DNA from: Bryobacteraceae bacterium
Lineage (GTDB): Bacteria; Acidobacteriota; Terriglobia; Bryobacterales; Bryobacteraceae
Direction: 5' to 3'
Assembly: GCA_025055455.1 (NCBI GenBank)
Contig: JANWXD010000004.1
Location: forward strand, 116,726-180,725
DNA: 64,000 bases
Shown: piece by piece, positions 53,403 to 61,782 of the stretch
Layout: each line of letters starts with the position of its first letter
How positions within the stretch are numbered: position 1 is the first letter of the stretch
Notes under the pieces: model-generated
What the model saw: the letters and a program-made list of their open reading frames with translations, nothing else
The model's database searches: none
What the model was told of the DNA's origin: nothing
Translations under genes and position numbers: made by a program

Positions 53403-53821
53403 CTGGAGCCTCCCTGGCGCATCCGCCGCCGCACGGTGCGGAGCGGCGTGGCCCCGACCAGGGCCACGCCGGCCGTGATCAGCAGCACCCCGAGCCAGCG
53501 CCACCAGGAAACGTCTTCGAACAAAAAGACCCGGCCGAAGACCACGGTGAGCACGTAGCCGATCGAAGTCACCGGAAGGACGTAGCTCAAATCCGCCCAG
53601 CTCAAAAGCGCCATCCGCGACAACAGCCACAGGATCAGCAGCGCCACGCCGAGCGTGATCCAGGGATTGAACAGCACTTCGAGGAAGGCGGCAGGCGAGA
53701 CGTGGACGATCCGATTCTTCAGTCCCAAGCTCAAGAAAACATTGCCCAGCACGTTGGCAGCGACGACCACGGCGGTCAACACGCGCGTCTTGAAACGCAG
53801 CCGGGCCGAGGGCTTTCTCAC
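53399..53821 (-). CDS. SMR/EamA-like small membrane protein
   Basis: A 140-residue protein with four hydrophobic spans and the core SWADLSYVLPVTSIGYVLTVVFG in pattern, clearly related to its downstream partner (ADLSYVLP against ADLSFAVP, then GYVL against SYVL). The GTG start overlaps the TGA of hpnJ (GTGA). The pair resembles ArnE/ArnF, the two-gene flippase for lipid-linked aminoarabinose, or EmrE-type heterodimers such as EbrAB. Because hpnJ is upstream, movement of a modified lipid across the membrane is a reasonable idea but unproven. Confidence 0.82.
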   Translation of the reverse strand: MRKPSARLRFKTRVLTAVVVAANVLGNVFLSLGLKNRIVHVSPAAFLEVLFNPWITLGVALLILWLLSRMALLSWADLSYVLPVTSIGYVLTVVFGRVFLFEDVSWWRWLGVLLITAGVALVGATPLRTVRRRMRQGGSR

Positions 53822-55290
53822 GAAAGCACCTCTTCCTGTTGAGCAGGGGCGGTCAGGGCTCGGGCACGGCTTTCCGCGACGAAACGGCGGCGGCGGGCGC
53901 GCAAGGCTAAATACTCGCGGGCTTCCTTGAAAAGGCGCCGGCGCTCACCGGAGTCGAACAGGGCCCGTCGCACGATCCGCCAGACAACCCGGGGCCGGAA
54001 GTAGTATTCACCGTAAAAGCGCTCCACCCACTCCACCAGTTCCGCCGGGTCGAGCCCGGGGTAGCGGATGTTAGGCAACTGATGGCCCTGCTCGTCCGTC
54101 ATGGGATCGAGCGTGATCAAACCGTTGCGCTGGACATAATCGTAGAATTCCGTACCAGGGTAAGGATGAGCGATCGAGACCTGGATCGTTTCGAGGTCCA
54201 GGCTCTTGGCGAACTCGATGGTGCGGCGGATCGTTTCCCGTGTCTCCCCCGGCAGCCCCACGATGAAATCCCCGTGGATGGCGATCCCGAGCTCCTTGGC
54301 ATTTCGGGTGAACCGCCGCGCCATCTCCAGGGTCGCGCCTTTCTTGATGTTCTTCAAGATCTGCGGGTCGCCCGATTCGTAGCCGACGATCATGAGCCGG
54401 CAGCCGGCCTCCTTCATGGCCTTGAGCGTCTCGTAGTCGGTGGTGACGCGCGACGTGCAGGACCAGGTGAATTTCAGCGGCTTGAGCTTGCGGCACAATT
54501 CGATGGTCCGAGCCTTCTGGTAGTTGAAGGTATCGTCATCGAAGAAGATTTCTTTAAGCCCCGGGAAGGCTTCGAGCGCGAACCGCACCTCGGCGGCCAC
54601 GTCGTCGGCCGAGCGCACCCGCCAGCGGTGGCCCGAGTGGGTCTGGGGCCACAGGCAGAAGGTGCATAAGGCGGGGCACCCCCGCGACGTGTACAGAGCG
54701 ACGTAGGGGTAGAGCAGGAAGGGAACGTTGTAGCGCGTGATGTCCAAGTCGCGCTGGTAGACCTTGGTGACCCAGGGCAGCTCATCCAGGTTCTCGATCA
54801 CCGGCCCGTCGGGGTTGTGCACGATCTCGCCGTTGCGCCGGAAGCTGACGCCCGGCAGCTCCTCGAGCCTCCGGCCCTGCGCGTACTGTGGGATCTGGTA
54901 GTCGAACTCGCGGCGCACGACGAAGTCGATGGCCGAGGAGGCGCGCAGAATCCGTTCCGGCTCCACCGTCACCGGAGGGCCCACGAAAGCCACACGCAGT
55001 CGAGGGTTGGCGTCCCGCATCATTTCCGCGATGCGGATATCGACATGGAGTCCCGGCGTGGAAGTGAACAAGACCAACAACTCGAAGTCCCGCGCTAGGG
55101 CCACCGTCTGTTCGATGGAGATCTTGTGGGGCGGGGCGTCCACCACCTTGCTGTCGGGCAACATGCCCGCCGGGTAACAGAGCCAGACCGGATACCAGTA
55201 GGACTCGATTTCGCGCGTGGCCGGCCAGCGAGAGCCCGCACCCCCGTCGAATCCCTCAAACGAGGGAGGATTCAGGAAGAGAGTTCGCAC
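53818..55290 (-). CDS. hpnJ: Hopanoid-associated B12-binding radical SAM protein HpnJ
   Basis: A 490-residue radical SAM protein with an N-terminal B12-binding-like domain (residues 1-120) and a radical SAM core with the [4Fe-4S] cysteines C205, C209 and C212 (SRGCPALCTFC). The opening FLNPPSFEGFDGGAGSR and YWYPVWL.YPAGMLPDSKVVDAPPH are the marks of HpnJ, which turns glucosaminyl bacteriohopanetetrol into the cyclitol ether. It is the first gene of a coupled set with two SMR proteins. Other hpn genes are not in the window. HpnJ is recognised by memory of the family pattern; a close relative with another lipid substrate is the alternative. Confidence 0.8.
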   Translation of the reverse strand: MRTLFLNPPSFEGFDGGAGSRWPATREIESYWYPVWLCYPAGMLPDSKVVDAPPHKISIEQTVALARDFELLVLFTSTPGLHVDIRIAEMMRDANPRLRVAFVGPPVTVEPERILRASSAIDFVVRREFDYQIPQYAQGRRLEELPGVSFRRNGEIVHNPDGPVIENLDELPWVTKVYQRDLDITRYNVPFLLYPYVALYTSRGCPALCTFCLWPQTHSGHRWRVRSADDVAAEVRFALEAFPGLKEIFFDDDTFNYQKARTIELCRKLKPLKFTWSCTSRVTTDYETLKAMKEAGCRLMIVGYESGDPQILKNIKKGATLEMARRFTRNAKELGIAIHGDFIVGLPGETRETIRRTIEFAKSLDLETIQVSIAHPYPGTEFYDYVQRNGLITLDPMTDEQGHQLPNIRYPGLDPAELVEWVERFYGEYYFRPRVVWRIVRRALFDSGERRRLFKEAREYLALRARRRRFVAESRARALTAPAQQEEVLS

Positions 55291-55379
55291 CGATGCTGCC
55301 TCCAGTGTAGGACACCGACGGCTTTAACCACAACGAATTTTGACGGGAAACTGACGTGCTCGCCTCGAGCGGGACCTTT

Positions 55380-56138
55380 TCACCATCCGGCGGGCGACAC
55401 CAAAACGTTGGCCCGCCGCTCCACGGTGACGTTGCCGAACTCGATCGCCAACTCCGCCGGGCCGACAATCCGCGTGTGGATGGTGCTCAAGATCCGCCGC
55501 GGAACCGCCAGGTCGTCCCGGATGACGTAGTCGCGAACGAACTCGACCCGCTTTAGAAAGATCGAGGGGTTCTTGACCAAAACGCCCCATTCCCGCACCG
55601 GCAAGTAGCGCTCGGCATCGATCCACAGTTCGCCTTTGAACAAACCGATCTGTTTCTTGCGCGGCGAGACTTCGAAGACGTAGGCCGGGCCCCGGGTGTG
55701 TTGGGCCATGCCTTTGAACTTGAACTTGTAATTGGCAGGAGTCACGGCCAGGGACTCGGCCTGGATCTTGCCATTTCGAAATCCGTTGGCGCCGGCCGCC
55801 TCGGCCTCCGCCCTCAAGTACCGGGCGATGACGTCGTTACGGATCATCTTATCGCCCGCAAAACGTACCGCATCGTACGTGATCCGGCCCAGGCTGGTCA
55901 CGTGGCGCCACGCTTGCAACGTCCCCTCTTTCTTGAGGCGGGGTAGGCGAGCGTCAATCGAGACCTCCATCGCCATGGAGTGGAAGCGCTCCCGTTGTCG
56001 GGCGGTGGCCTCGAGATAGCGGGTGATGATCTCTTGGGGCGCAACGGCAAAGGCTCCGGCCGGATCCGCGGCAACATCGGGAGGCGAAAAGCCCGCCAGC
56101 CAGCAAAGCAAACTTCCGGCAACGAGGATGGTCGACAT
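55380..56138 (-). CDS. Secreted LolA-like (lipoprotein-sorting-like) protein
   Basis: A 252-residue exported protein with a signal sequence (MSTILVAGSLLCWLAGF). The mature part has the beta-sheet pattern of LolA/MucB-like proteins: RFHSMAMEVSIDARLPRLKKEG near residues 50-72, then KGMAQHTRGPAYVFEVSP, KGELWIDAERYLPVREWG and a last region with VRDYVIRDDLAVPRRI. These folds bind lipids or lipoproteins. No lol genes are near, so its role is unknown. It lies 89 nt upstream of hpnJ on the same strand and may share transcription, which would fit a lipid-binding role. Confidence 0.7.
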   Translation of the reverse strand: MSTILVAGSLLCWLAGFSPPDVAADPAGAFAVAPQEIITRYLEATARQRERFHSMAMEVSIDARLPRLKKEGTLQAWRHVTSLGRITYDAVRFAGDKMIRNDVIARYLRAEAEAAGANGFRNGKIQAESLAVTPANYKFKFKGMAQHTRGPAYVFEVSPRKKQIGLFKGELWIDAERYLPVREWGVLVKNPSIFLKRVEFVRDYVIRDDLAVPRRILSTIHTRIVGPAELAIEFGNVTVERRANVLVSPAGW

Positions 56139-56243
56139 GAGGGATCACGGTGTCGAGGCGAGACCGGCCGGTCCGCCTCAAAATCAATCTACCAGATCGG
56201 ATGCAGGCGCCGGGGGCGCAGTTGCTTGCTAGACTGGACAACC

Positions 56244-56648
56244 ATGGCGGAAATTCCTGTCGGAACCAAGGGCCAGCGGTGCCTTCTGGTGACTCCGGAA
56301 GTGACGGTGGACTTCCTGGGGCCGGAGGAAGCTCGTGTGCTGGGCACTCCTCACCTGATCGGCTATCTGGAAGTGACGGCCCGTGACACGGTCCAGCCCT
56401 TCCTCGAGCCCGGCTATGACACGGTGGGCACGCACGTGGACGTGCGGCACCTGGCGGCGACGCCAATCGGGATGGCGGTGACGTTTTGCGCCGAAGTGAC
56501 TGCCGTCAACGAGCGGCGGATCACGTTCCGCGTGGAAGCTTTCGATGAGAAGGAGAAGATCGCCGAGGGCACGCACGAGCGCTTCATCATCCACGTGGGC
56601 CGTTTCGCGGCCAAGGTGCAGGCCAAGCGCGCCGAGGCCGCATCTTAG
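56244..56648 (+). CDS. FlK-like hot-dog thioesterase
   Basis: A 134-residue single hot-dog fold protein similar to fluoroacetyl-CoA thioesterase FlK and related small thioesterases. Likely catalytic residues: Thr/His in LGTPHLIGYLE with Glu and the His in VGTHVDVRHLAATPIG. It may cleave short acyl-CoAs or act in detoxification. The ATG at 56244 lies in a divergent promoter region with the LolA-like gene. A strong palindrome follows its stop codon. The substrate is unknown; the presence of FlK does not mean fluoroacetate resistance. Confidence 0.82.
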   Translation: MAEIPVGTKGQRCLLVTPEVTVDFLGPEEARVLGTPHLIGYLEVTARDTVQPFLEPGYDTVGTHVDVRHLAATPIGMAVTFCAEVTAVNERRITFRVEAFDEKEKIAEGTHERFIIHVGRFAAKVQAKRAEAAS

Positions 56649-57156
56649 CCGCCGGTCCGGCCGGACCGGTCTGCAAGACCGGGGAGAGGTATATTTTGTC
56701 GTCTTCCAGCCGAGCGGCCTGCTTTCCTCGACATTTTCCTCACAAGCCACCCAACCGCAACGATGACGGTCGGGTGGTCCGGCCGTGGGGCCGGGCGCGG
56801 CCAAGCAGAACCCTGACGGCAGGGCGGACGGTTGACGCGCGCGGCCGGGCACTCTGCTCGGAGTGGGCGGCCGCATTGGCACCGTGGGGCCATGACGGCT
56901 GGAAGGCGCCGGATCGCCGGAGTGCCGCCACAGAGCCACGGTTAGGACTGCCTTTAGCCGCACGACCCGCTTCGGGCGCCTCGAGCAAGGGCCCCTGCCT
57001 CGGCGGACGAGCTGGGTCACCATCATCGAGCCACAGGTGGCGAACGAGCCCCGCACCGCGAATGCCGGGAAAGTTTCGATGCACCGTGCCGCGGTGAGGC
57101 ATCTCCGCGGCCTATCGAGAGATTCGAGGTTGATATCTTGCCTTGCGGGAGGAACG
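56649..57156. other. 508-base structured intergenic region
   Basis: No gene is supported. It contains a perfect 18-bp palindrome CCGGTCCGGCCGGACCGG at 56652-56669, overlapping a hairpin CCGGTC-tgcaa-GACCGG at 56666-56682 followed by TATATTTT, and another stem CCACCCAACCG (56747-56757) with CGGTCGGGTGG (56767-56777), one mismatch and a 9-nt loop. The first pair probably ends transcription of the thioesterase gene. The rest could hold a small RNA or only decayed DNA. Confidence 0.4.
56652..56682 (+). terminator. Probable terminator after the FlK-like gene
   Basis: Two overlapping inverted repeats start 4 nt after the TAG: the 18-bp palindrome and the 6-bp stem CCGGTC/GACCGG with loop TGCAA. 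T-rich TATATTTT begins 8 nt later. The two stems are mutually exclusive. Confidence 0.4.
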
Positions 57157-59391
57157 ATGCGAGCTATTGTCAGGGCTCTTTTTCGCCTCGGAGGTATGGC
57201 TGTGGCGTTGCCCCTGGGCGCCCAGCCTCCGACCGAGCTGTGGCTGCGCGGTTACTCGGTGATACCAACTCCGCAGCGAGTTCAACTGGGGGCCGGAGAT
57301 GTGATCGTGGACGCTACCTGGCGGCTGGATCCGGGCGCGGTGAGTCCGGAGCACATCGCGGTCCGGAGCTTGGCGGCGGATTTGAGAGAGTTCCACGGAC
57401 TGGAACTGCCTCGTGGGATTGCCGAACGGCGCGTCATTCGGCTCGGCATCGCTCCGGGAACGGTCCGAACCGGCCTCGAGCCGGGCATCGACCGCCAAGC
57501 GTACCGGATGCGCATCACGCCCGAGGTCGTCGAGATCACGGGCAACGCGGATCCCGGACTGTTCTACGGCGTGCAGACGCTGGTCCAACTGCTCAAGCGC
57601 GACGGCGCCGGCCGGTTGCGCCTCCCTGTGGCGACGATCGAGGATTGGCCCCGCCTCGAGCTGCGCTTCTTGCACTGGGACAGCACCCACCATCAGGACC
57701 GCATCGAGACACTGAAGCGGTACCTGGACTGGGCGGCCCGCTTCAAAGCCAACATGATCAGCTTCGAGCTCAGCGACAAGTTCGAATATCCCACGCATCC
57801 GGTGATGGGCGCTCCCGGGGCCTTCACCACGGCCGAGCTTCAGGAAATCGTCCACTACGGCCTGGAGCGGTTCATTCAAGTGGTGCCGCAGATTCCGGCG
57901 CCGGCGCGCATGGCCTACGTGCTGAAGCACCCCGAGTTCGCCGAACTGCGGGCGGACGGCAACAACTATCAGGCCAATTGGTGCGACCCTCGAACCTTCG
58001 ATCTGATCTTTTCGATGTACGACGACGCGATCCGGGCCACCCCAGGCGTGGAGTACCTTTTCGTGTCCACCGAAGAGGTGTATTACGCGGGCATCGATCC
58101 GCGGTGCGGCACGCCGTACAACGACGAGAACCGCAGCTTGGCCTGGGTGGAGTTCGTGCGGCGGGCGCACGAGCACTTGACAAAACGCGGCCGCAAGATG
58201 CTGTTCTGGGCCGAGTATCCGCTGTTGCCGCAGCAGGTGAAGCTGCTGCCGCCCGACCTCATCGACGGGGTCATCGGAGAAGAAGAGTACCTCGAGTGGG
58301 AGAATCAGCTGGGCATGCGGCAGCTGGGCTACGTGGTCCTGCAAGAAGACGAGCGGCTCTTTCCGGACTATCTCGGCCTGGAGCGCGCGGGCCGGATGGC
58401 GTTGGGCCGGCTCGAGTCTGCCTTCGAGTACCTGGCGCGGGGCCGCCACTGGCGCGGTCGGCCCATCGGCGTCTTCGGCGCAGCCCGGGACGACTCGGGC
58501 CTGCACAACGAAACGTTCTGGCTCGGCTGGTCGGCAGTGGCGCAGTGGGGCTGGCATCCGGGAAAGGCGTCCGCTGCCCAGCACGCGGCAGAGTTCATGC
58601 GCATCTACTACGGGCCCAACACCGAGGGCATGGTCGAGGTCTACCGCTCGATGCAGGCGCAGGCCCGGGCCTGGGAACGGACTTGGGATCGCGTGGCCTC
58701 ACGGACGCGCGGGCCCGGTTATGGCAGCGCCGAGGGCAAAGGCCTGGGCACCACGCGCTACGACCTGACGCTGGCGGCGCCCGGGCTGCCGCGGCTGCCC
58801 GATTTGCGCTTCGAGCCCGTGGTGCGGCGAAGGTACCAAGCCTTCATCGAAGAGGCGCGGCGGCGGATGCTCGACAACGACCGGCTCGTGCATGCGCTTC
58901 AGACGAACTTGGGCAAGGCAGAGCGGAATCATTACAACCTGGAAGTGTTTTTGTCGCTGGCGCGCTTCATCGGGCACAAGTGGCGGCTGCTCGATCGGAT
59001 GGCGCAAGCCGAAGAGGCGCTCGAACAGGCGCGTCAAAGCGCTTTGAGAACGCATCCGGCACAGGCCGTGGCGCACCTGGTCACCGCCTACCGCTTGGTC
59101 GAACGCGCGCGCCGCCAAGGCGAGCGGATCTTCGCCGAACTGATTGCGGTCTACGAAAAAAGCCGTTTCCCCAAGGGGCAGACCGTAGGCGGGCGGAAAT
59201 TTGTCCATGTTTTCGACGACACGAAAGATCACTGGGCCGACCGCACGCCGGACTTGAGCTTCATGATGGCGCCGGAGCGGAGCATCGGCCTGGACCAGTG
59301 GCTCGAGGATTTGGCCCATGTGACGCGACGCTACGCGCAGATGCATAACGTCCCGGTCAAGGGCTTGGCGGAAATCCCGCCCGGGGAATGA
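57157..59391 (+). CDS. GH20-like beta-N-acetylhexosaminidase
   Basis: A 744-residue exported hydrolase. GGGAGGAAC precedes the ATG 57157, and the first 25 residues are a signal peptide ending in GAQP. Residues 30-140 look like the GH20 zincin-like N-domain (YSVIPTPQ, ITGNADPGLFYGVQTL), then a TIM barrel follows. The GH20 catalytic Asp-Glu pair would fall in FVSTEEVYYAG, where the first residue is Glu instead of Asp, so activity may differ. The C-terminal 250 residues are helical. It is coupled by ATGA to the TIM-barrel isomerase and probably feeds amino-sugar use. Confidence 0.75.
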   Translation: MRAIVRALFRLGGMAVALPLGAQPPTELWLRGYSVIPTPQRVQLGAGDVIVDATWRLDPGAVSPEHIAVRSLAADLREFHGLELPRGIAERRVIRLGIAPGTVRTGLEPGIDRQAYRMRITPEVVEITGNADPGLFYGVQTLVQLLKRDGAGRLRLPVATIEDWPRLELRFLHWDSTHHQDRIETLKRYLDWAARFKANMISFELSDKFEYPTHPVMGAPGAFTTAELQEIVHYGLERFIQVVPQIPAPARMAYVLKHPEFAELRADGNNYQANWCDPRTFDLIFSMYDDAIRATPGVEYLFVSTEEVYYAGIDPRCGTPYNDENRSLAWVEFVRRAHEHLTKRGRKMLFWAEYPLLPQQVKLLPPDLIDGVIGEEEYLEWENQLGMRQLGYVVLQEDERLFPDYLGLERAGRMALGRLESAFEYLARGRHWRGRPIGVFGAARDDSGLHNETFWLGWSAVAQWGWHPGKASAAQHAAEFMRIYYGPNTEGMVEVYRSMQAQARAWERTWDRVASRTRGPGYGSAEGKGLGTTRYDLTLAAPGLPRLPDLRFEPVVRRRYQAFIEEARRRMLDNDRLVHALQTNLGKAERNHYNLEVFLSLARFIGHKWRLLDRMAQAEEALEQARQSALRTHPAQAVAHLVTAYRLVERARRQGERIFAELIAVYEKSRFPKGQTVGGRKFVHVFDDTKDHWADRTPDLSFMMAPERSIGLDQWLEDLAHVTRRYAQMHNVPVKGLAEIPPGE

Positions 59392-60290
59392 GAAGGGTGC
59401 ACAACAGAGGCATGGCAGCATGGACACGCAGAGAGTGTTTGCGGGCGGTTCCGTTGGGCGTGCTCGCGGCCTCGGCGGGCGGGTCGGCGCCGGCGGGCAC
59501 GGCCCGCCTCAAAACAGCCATTTGCGCCTACTCCTATCGCCAGGCGCTGGCCCGGGGAACCATGACGTATGAAGACCTCGTGCGATTGGCGGCCGAGCAG
59601 GGCGTGGATGGGTTGGACCTGACGGTGTATTGGTTTCCGAGCACCTCCGACGACTTCCTGCTGCCCCTGCGAAGGCTGGCGTACAAGAACGCGGTCGAGA
59701 TCTACTCGATCGCCATCCGCACAGACATGTGCCGGCAGGCGCCTGAGGCTCGCGAAAAGGAAGTCGCCGAAGTGCGCCGATGGGTGGATGTCGCCGAGAA
59801 GCTCGGGGCGGGCCACATCCGCGTCTTCGGCGGCAACGTGCCCCCAGGCCGGACGGAAGAGGAGGCGGTAGGGTGGGTGGTCGAGACGCTCCAGCGCAGC
59901 GCCGAGTATGCCGGCCGCAAGGGCATCCTCCTCGGATTGGAAAACCACTGGGGGATCACCACGCGGGCGGAGCGAATCGTGGAGATCGTACGGAAAACGG
60001 ATTCACCTTGGGTGGGGATCAACCTGGACACCGGCAATTTTCGGGAGAATCCCTACGAGCAGATGGAGATGTGCCTGCCCTACACGGTCAACGTCCAGAT
60101 GAAAAGCGAGGTTCGGGGCGCCGAGGGAGGCCCACAGCGGCTGGACTGGGAGCGCATCGGCGCCATGTTAGCCCGAGCGGGTTATCGAGGCTTTCTGTCG
60201 CTGGAGTACGAGGCGGCCGAGGATCCCTCTACTGCCGTGCCGAGGCTGCTGGCCGAGCTGCGCCGGCTGGCGGCACGCTATTCGGCGTAA
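59388..60290 (+). CDS. Tat-exported TIM-barrel sugar isomerase/epimerase
   Basis: A protein of 300 residues (or 292 from ATG 59412) of the AP-endonuclease-2/xylose-isomerase-like group. A twin-arginine signal is visible (TRRECLRAVPLGVLAASAGG). The barrel contains GVDGLDLTVYWFPS, FGGNVPPGRT, LGLENHWGITT with a metal Glu/His, INLDTGNFRENPYEQ and the last FLSLEYEAAEDP. Metal-binding residues for a divalent ion are thus in place. The ATG overlaps the stop of the hydrolase as ATGA. Such enzymes epimerise or isomerise sugars; an exported one paired with a hexosaminidase suggests sugar processing outside the cytoplasm. Confidence 0.82.
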   Translation: MRRVHNRGMAAWTRRECLRAVPLGVLAASAGGSAPAGTARLKTAICAYSYRQALARGTMTYEDLVRLAAEQGVDGLDLTVYWFPSTSDDFLLPLRRLAYKNAVEIYSIAIRTDMCRQAPEAREKEVAEVRRWVDVAEKLGAGHIRVFGGNVPPGRTEEEAVGWVVETLQRSAEYAGRKGILLGLENHWGITTRAERIVEIVRKTDSPWVGINLDTGNFRENPYEQMEMCLPYTVNVQMKSEVRGAEGGPQRLDWERIGAMLARAGYRGFLSLEYEAAEDPSTAVPRLLAELRRLAARYSA

Positions 60291-60307
60291 CGGCCGGGCG
60301 GCTATTG

Positions 60308-60336
60308 TTGACAGCTTCTCAAATAAGAAGTATTTT
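60308..60336 (+). promoter_or_regulatory. Promoter and operator of the Fur/PerR-family gene
   Basis: TTGACA (60308-60313), 17 nt, TATTTT (60331-60336): a near-consensus promoter. The spacer holds an inverted repeat CTTCT-CAAATA-AGAAG at 60315-60330, placed where a repressor would block RNA polymerase, so autoregulation is likely. The predicted start is only 2-4 nt before the ATG at 60346, making the mRNA leaderless or nearly so. Confidence 0.65.
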
Positions 60337-60345
60337 AGTTTAGGG

Positions 60346-60762
60346 ATGCGCAGCATCCGGTCCGACATCATCGCTTCGTTCCGTGAGCGCGGCGTGCGCT
60401 GCACCTCGCAGCGGTACGCCATCCTGGAGTACCTGCTCCGGCACCCGACCCATCCGACCGCCGACGAGATCTACCGGGCCATCAACCGGACCGATCCGCG
60501 GGCCTCCCTGGCGACGGTCTACAAAGCGCTGCATGCGTTGGCTGAGGCGGGGCTGATCCGGGAGGTGCGTGTGGGGTGCGGGGCGGTGCGGTTCGAAGCG
60601 AACACTGCGCGCCATCACCATTTCGTGTGCGAGCGCTGCGGGCGGATGGAGGACCTGGATTGGTTTGACATCCCCCGGCTGCCGGAGAAGGCGGCGGCGG
60701 GCCGGCGGAAACTGCTCGGCTACGAGCTCATCCTGCACGGCCTGTGCGCCCATTGCGCTTGA
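60346..60762 (+). CDS. Fur-family regulator, PerR-like
   Basis: A 138-residue ferric uptake regulator family protein. An N-terminal winged helix (1-80; TSQRYAILEYL, ASLATVYKALHAL) is followed by the dimerisation/metal domain. Structural zinc ligands are C95-x2-C98 and C134-x2-C137. The sensing site has H90-H92 and D103; by alignment from memory D103 sits where PerR has Asp and Fur has Glu, which favours peroxide sensing, while E84 sits where PerR has another Asp. A Dps-like ferritin and a Rieske protein follow on the same strand, consistent with an oxidative-stress group. Confidence 0.88.
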   Translation: MRSIRSDIIASFRERGVRCTSQRYAILEYLLRHPTHPTADEIYRAINRTDPRASLATVYKALHALAEAGLIREVRVGCGAVRFEANTARHHHFVCERCGRMEDLDWFDIPRLPEKAAAGRRKLLGYELILHGLCAHCA

Positions 60763-60851
60763 TCCGCGGCCGGCGTCCGGTTTTGCGCCTGACTGCGAGC
60801 GGCAGGCGCGGGGATTCATCGACGGTCATTTTCACTTGACGGAGGAACACC

Positions 60852-61418
60852 ATGGGAAAAGTCGCAAGGCAAGTAGTCGAACAAGCAGGCATTGACGTCA
60901 ACGTTCTGGTGGACAAACTCGTGCGGGCGGCCGCAGCCGAGTTCACCACCTTCTACTACTACACGATCCTGCGCGTGAACTCGATCGGTTTCGACGGGGA
61001 AGGCTTGAAGGAAATTATCGAGGACGCGCGCATCGAAGACCGCAATCACTACGAAGCCCTGGTGCCGCGCATCTACGAGCTGGGCGGGGCGCTGCCGCGG
61101 GACATCCGCACCTTTGCCGACATGGCGGCCTGCCCGGACGCCTACCTGCCGGCGGATCCCCGTGACATGAAGGCGATGCTCAACGTGCTCGTGGAGGCGG
61201 AGCGCTGCGCCATCCGCGTCTACACCGACATCTGCAACATGACGGCGGGCAAGGATCACCGCACCTACGAGTTGTCGCTGGCGATCCTCAACGAAGAGGT
61301 GGAGCACGAGTCGTGGTTCTCCGAGTATTTGGGCGAGGGGCCCTCGGGCCACTTCCGCCGGGGGGCGCCCGGGGCGTCACCTTATGTCCGACGCTTCATG
61401 ACCGCCGACATCGGCTGA
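60852..61418 (+). CDS. Dps-like ferritin (DPSL) protein
   Basis: A 188-residue four-helix ferritin-like protein. Diiron ligands are in [16 protein letters not shown] (E30), [10 protein letters not shown] (E62/H66) and later [11 protein letters not shown] and [10 protein letters not shown]. Two cysteines ([14 protein letters not shown]) fit the cysteine pair reported for Dps-like DPSL/thioferritin proteins. These proteins oxidise and store iron using peroxide and protect DNA. TTGACGGAGGAACACC lies before the ATG, so the ribosome site (GGAGGA) is strong. It follows the Fur/PerR gene by 89 nt. Confidence 0.85.
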   Translation: MGKVARQVVEQAGIDVNVLVDKLVRAAAAEFTTFYYYTILRVNSIGFDGEGLKEIIEDARIEDRNHYEALVPRIYELGGALPRDIRTFADMAACPDAYLPADPRDMKAMLNVLVEAERCAIRVYTDICNMTAGKDHRTYELSLAILNEEVEHESWFSEYLGEGPSGHFRRGAPGASPYVRRFMTADIG

Positions 61419-61437
61419 CCGCGGCGGCGCACGACGG

Positions 61438-61782
61438 ATGGCGTTTGTGAAGGCGGGCCGGGCGGAGGAGGTGCCGCCCGGCTACACCAAGCTGGTTCGC
61501 CTCGCCGGGCGCCCGGTGTTGCTGGCCAACTGGGGTGGCCGCGTCTTCGCCGTCGGCGGCGTTTGTCCCCACCAAGGCAAGTTGCTCGAGGGGGCCACCG
61601 TCTGGGATCATGTGGTGGACTGTCCGTGGCATCACTTTCAGTTCGACGTGCGCACGGGGCAAAACTTGTATCCGCGGAACGTCTATCCGCGGGACTTGCC
61701 GCACCTGGAGGCGCAAGTCCGACCGCTAGAAACCTACCCGGTGCGCGTCGCAGAGGGGGAAATATGGGTGGATCTGGGATGA
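61438..61782 (+). CDS. Rieske [2Fe-2S] protein
   Basis: A 114-residue soluble Rieske ferredoxin-like protein. Cluster ligands: C43-P-H45 (GVCPHQGKLLEG) and C62-P-W-H65 (DCPWHHFQFD). No membrane span, so it is a free electron carrier or the small part of an oxygenase system. The start ATG lies 19 nt after the ferritin stop. It overlaps the pterin dehydratase gene by ATGA. Its electron partner is not in the window. In this context it could give electrons to a stress or ring-oxidising enzyme. Confidence 0.93.
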   Translation: MAFVKAGRAEEVPPGYTKLVRLAGRPVLLANWGGRVFAVGGVCPHQGKLLEGATVWDHVVDCPWHHFQFDVRTGQNLYPRNVYPRDLPHLEAQVRPLETYPVRVAEGEIWVDLG

